Shown: positions 61,223 to 64,000 of the stretch, piece after piece
Position numbering within the stretch: the first letter of the stretch is position 1
Layout of the letters: each line of letters opens with the position of its first letter
Origin: Pyrenopolyporus hunteri
Lineage: Eukaryota > Ascomycota > Sordariomycetes > Xylariales > Hypoxylaceae
Assembly (NCBI GenBank): GCA_902806595.1
Contig: CADCXC010000044.1
Coordinates: 744,001 to 808,000 of the forward strand
Direction of reading: 5' to 3'
Length of the DNA: 64,000 nt
Notes under the pieces: generated by a model
The model's database searches: none
What the model saw: only the letters and a program-made list of their open reading frames with translations
Told to the model about the DNA's origin: nothing
Position numbers and translations under genes: made by a program

Positions 61223-61365
61223 TATTAAATAAAATATTTTTTATTAATTATATATGTTTTTATATTATATAAGTATATATATATATAATTTATAATTAAG
61301 ATATTTATGTCTGTAAAGTATCAGCTTATCGATATAGGGGGTATCCCTATCTATATCCTCCGATA
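61223..61365. repeat. Right LTR (143 bp)
   Basis: It has the same length as the left LTR and by eye differs at about 29 positions, all transitions. Its first half is heavily bleached; its last 40 bp are nearly identical to the left copy. It ends 178 bp before the start codon of the SRO7-like gene. Confidence 0.88.
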
Positions 61366-61543
61366 AAAAGGGTCCAGGGGTCGATTATCTAAAAGGGCGA
61401 TAACGTATTGCCTCAATCCAACATTCGGACAACTTTCCTGCAACTCGCTAGATGCGTTCGGGATAGGACGATAAGAGCAGTAGATCTGGATCCAAGTTAG
61501 AGCCCGAAGCCCCAATATCTCAGACGGAGCTCCATTCACAGCT

Positions 61544-64000
61544 ATGGCGAGCTTTCTCCGAGGAAAGCAGGCGGGCATGCAAAATGACCTGTCCGCCGAT
61601 ATCCTCCCAGGCTCCTTTATACCAGACGATCGCGCCCGGTACGGAATCAATTCTCAGATCAGGTACGCGAATCTCCTTTCATATCTTCCGTAATCATATT
61701 AGAGCCATCAGGATAACTGTCTACCTGGTATACATGGCACCTCCCGTAGCTAACCAACTCTGGATTGCTGTGTAGCTGTATCGCTTACGAGCCTGTCCAA
61801 TCCCTTCTGGCTATTGGCACAAGTGAATCTAAATTCGGTAGCGGGAGGGTCTATGTCTTCGGCCAGAACCGCGTCCAGAAGTTTTTCGTCCCCTCTCGAT
61901 CTTGCTCTTTTACCGATGTCCAATTTACTGCTAACCGTTTGGTGACTCTTGACACAAAGAACGAGGTTGTAGTATGGGACTTGGACACCGGCAAAAGAGT
62001 CACCGGCTTTCGTGCCCCTGGCGTCGTCACTTGCATGGTCACCGATCCTGTGTTGGATTGGTGCTTTCTAGGTACCCAGTCAGGGGAAGTGTTCGCGTAT
62101 GATCTTGACCGGGAACGTATGTCGCAATTTCGACTCCCTAATTTTTGGGCCGAGAAGGACCCCAGAGCTAGGGCTATCGCCTTGGTCTCGATGCAGCTAC
62201 ATCCACGCGATATAGGCAAGCTGTTGATAGCCTACACACATGGCGTAGTGGTTTACTCGTTCAAGCAGAACGTACCGAATAAATTCTTCGAGTATCAAGT
62301 CCCTCCGGGCGCCCCTGGAGGTTCGTGTCAAGTTGTCGAGTCTATGAGGAGACCGAAGGTCACGCATGCATTATGGCATCCTACCGGTACATTCATTCTG
62401 ACCGCTCACGACGATGGAAGCTTGGTTTTCTGGGATTCGAAGGACGGGCGTGTGGTAATGGCGCGAACTCTCTATGACACCAACGTCGACCAGCCCGTGC
62501 CAAACCCGGGATCCTCGGACCCTAAGCATCCATACGTGCGCATTGCTTGGTGCTGCAAGCAGAACCCGGAGGATAGCGGCCTACTCATTGCTGGAGGCCA
62601 GAAGCTGGATCAACCATCCAATGGACTAACCTTTATTGATCTTGGCATTACGCCTAACTATGCTACTTCATCGTGGCAGATACTATCGGATTATCTGAAA
62701 GGAAAAAGTCAGAATACTCTGGAAACACCGGTGGGAGTAGGCATTGCGAATTTCTCCCTGATACCGCGTCTGTCGCCTCATTTCGCAGGTGCTCAAGACC
62801 CTATTGCCATAATGACCCTACTATCATCCGGGGAGATTCTCACTCTGAGTTTCCCAAGCGGCTACCCCATTTCGCCGACGAACCAGTTTCATCCGTCCGT
62901 ATCGTTTGTCCATCCGTTCGCGACGAAATTTGAAGTAGCCATACTCGATCGCGCTAGATGGCTCGGTATGGTGGAGAAGAGAAGCCAAGGCGAGCCGTTG
63001 TTGAAGGGGGGCGCTGAGGCACCACGGCCTCGCCGGCGATTTGAGGGGAGGACTATCATCCAAGTTGCGCACGCGGATAGCACCATACGAATATGGGACG
63101 TGGGTCACGGTGACGAGATAGAGAACCCTTCGCAGCTTCAAGTCGATGTTGCTAGGGCTCTTGACCGTTATGAGGACGTTGATATTACGGCCATGACACT
63201 GGCTTCTACTACTGGCGAATTTGCTGTTGGTACGAGTAAAGGCGAAGTCATCATCTACCGGTGGGGTGGTAACCAGTACTTTGGCAAACCCCCGGATCAA
63301 CATATTGAATCCAACCCCGGCGGGATCACCAATATTAGTACGAGGGCGGAACCATCTTTAAAGAGTGGATTGCAGCCGCTCGCATTGTACGAAATGATGC
63401 AAGGGCCGATAACCGCTATAAAGGCTTCAGATGCAGGGTTCCTTGCTATCGGGTCCGAGAATGGCTTCATAAGCATCATTGATCTTCGAGGACCCTCGGT
63501 GATGTTCCAAGCATCAGTGACCGAGTTTATCAAACAGGAGAAGCGATCTTCTTTCCTCAGGGGCCGCTCTAGTGCGTCAACGAATAAAGAGTGGCCTGTG
63601 GCCATTGAGTTTGGCGTCATGACTCTCGACGAAGATAAATATTCCAGCATATGCTGCTTCGCTGGGACGAATTTGGGAAAGGTCATCACATTCAAGCTCC
63701 TACCGTCTGGTAACGGGTACACTGCTAAACTAGCGGGAGTGGCGAACTTCAACGACAAGGTAGTGTCCATATCTCCTATAGTCGCGGATACCGGAAAACC
63801 TGCCCTTGCTACGGGCCCGGCGGTTGCCGGACTCCGAGAAGGCAAACATGTCAATGGCTTGCTTGTAGTCGGTAAGTGACCTGTCTGATATTAATATGTA
63901 GGCAAACGCTGACCCTTATCATAGTCACTCAGAGTGAAATACGCATCTTCAAGCCTGCTACTTCTAAAGGAGCATCGAAATCCTTCGACGACTACCTGTG
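61544..64000 (+). CDS. Sro7/Sop1-type lethal(2)giant larvae / tomosyn protein, 3' truncated by window
   Basis: Exons 61544-61662, 61776-63871 and 63925 onwards; about 763 codons are visible and the gene continues past the right edge (yeast Sro7 is 1033 aa). Sro7 binds the t-SNARE Sec9 and Sec4 and regulates exocytosis and polarity. The N-terminus (MASFLRGKQAGMQNDLSADI) leads into a double WD40-like propeller: CIAYEPVQSLLAIGTSE, NEVVVWDLDTGKRVTGF, THALWHPTGTFILTAHDDGS and STIRIWDVGHGDE. A serine codon is split at intron 1 (AG|C) and a valine codon at intron 2 (G|TC). The start is the only ATG that places the conserved N-terminal block. The RIP-mutated LTR ends just 178 bp upstream, so the core promoter or leader abuts the transposon. 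Confidence 0.9.

Larger units (their letters stand above)
54397..61365. mobile_element. RIP-destroyed LTR retrotransposon, complete (6.97 kb)
   Basis: Two direct repeats of 143 bp bound an internal region of 6.7 kb that is almost only A/T. The left LTR starts TGTTGGGCAGAGC and both end CCTCCGATA, where the last bases look like an original CCGACA with CpA mutated to TpA, giving the usual TG...CA ends. Flanks GAGAG (54392-54396) and AAAAG (61366-61370) may be the 5-bp target duplication after two G-to-A changes. No open reading frame of useful length survives. Superfamily (Copia or Gypsy) and transcription direction could not be decided. Confidence 0.85.

Noticed and set aside
1..64000. CRISPR array, integrative prokaryotic element, secondary-metabolite cluster or Starship captain
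   Set aside because: No regularly spaced repeats, no bacterial genes, no PKS/NRPS/terpene genes and no tyrosine recombinase of the captain type were seen.

Overview
The window is nuclear DNA of a filamentous ascomycete (Pezizomycotina, probably Sordariomycetes). Three things point there: protein-coding genes with short GT-AG introns (about 48-90 bp, with CTAAC-like branch sites); fungus-specific proteins such as a DASH subunit, a Skt5/Chs4-type chitin synthase activator and an Hva1-like protein; and two long blocks bleached by repeat-induced point mutation (RIP). Species cannot be named from the sequence alone.

Layout. Bases 1-4430 are an extremely AT-rich RIP block. It holds a microsatellite, an ~815 bp foldback element, a decayed hAT transposase whose motifs can still be read, and a nearly unmutated 780 bp hAT-type MITE with a perfect 8-bp target duplication. 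Bases 4430-54390 are a normal gene-bearing segment with 17 supported genes: RPN9, GAA1, RBD2 (rhomboid), mitochondrial aconitase, BUD20, DAM1, a Csr1-like CRAL-TRIO protein, HNT1 (HIT), a carboxylesterase/acyl-protein-thioesterase-like hydrolase, UGGT, alpha-COP, RPN12, SKT5/CHS4, an Hva1-like small protein, RAD54, a mitochondrial carrier and one unrecognised coiled-coil-like protein. Bases 54397-61365 are a complete RIP-destroyed LTR retrotransposon with two 143-bp LTRs. A Sro7/tomosyn-type gene starts 178 bp after it and runs off the right end.

Function. This is mostly housekeeping, with many secretory or cell-surface genes: GPI anchoring (Gaa1), glycoprotein folding control (UGGT), COPI traffic (alpha-COP, divergent from UGGT), Golgi rhomboid (Rbd2), lipid transfer (Csr1-like), chitin synthase activation (Skt5) and exocytosis (Sro7). 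Two proteasome regulatory subunits (Rpn9, Rpn12) are also here. I see no secondary-metabolite cluster, CRISPR array, rRNA or convincing tRNA.

The most noteworthy signals are in the repeat fraction and in gene structure. In the repeats: LTRs that differ only by transitions, RIP that has consumed nearly every C except in CpG, and an undamaged hAT MITE sitting inside the wreck. In gene structure: a 15-nt microexon coding the HIT histidines, a CaaX box split by the last intron of SKT5, and a probable intron-split start codon in RAD54. Exon boundaries were built by eye from splice signals, reading frame and recognised protein families.
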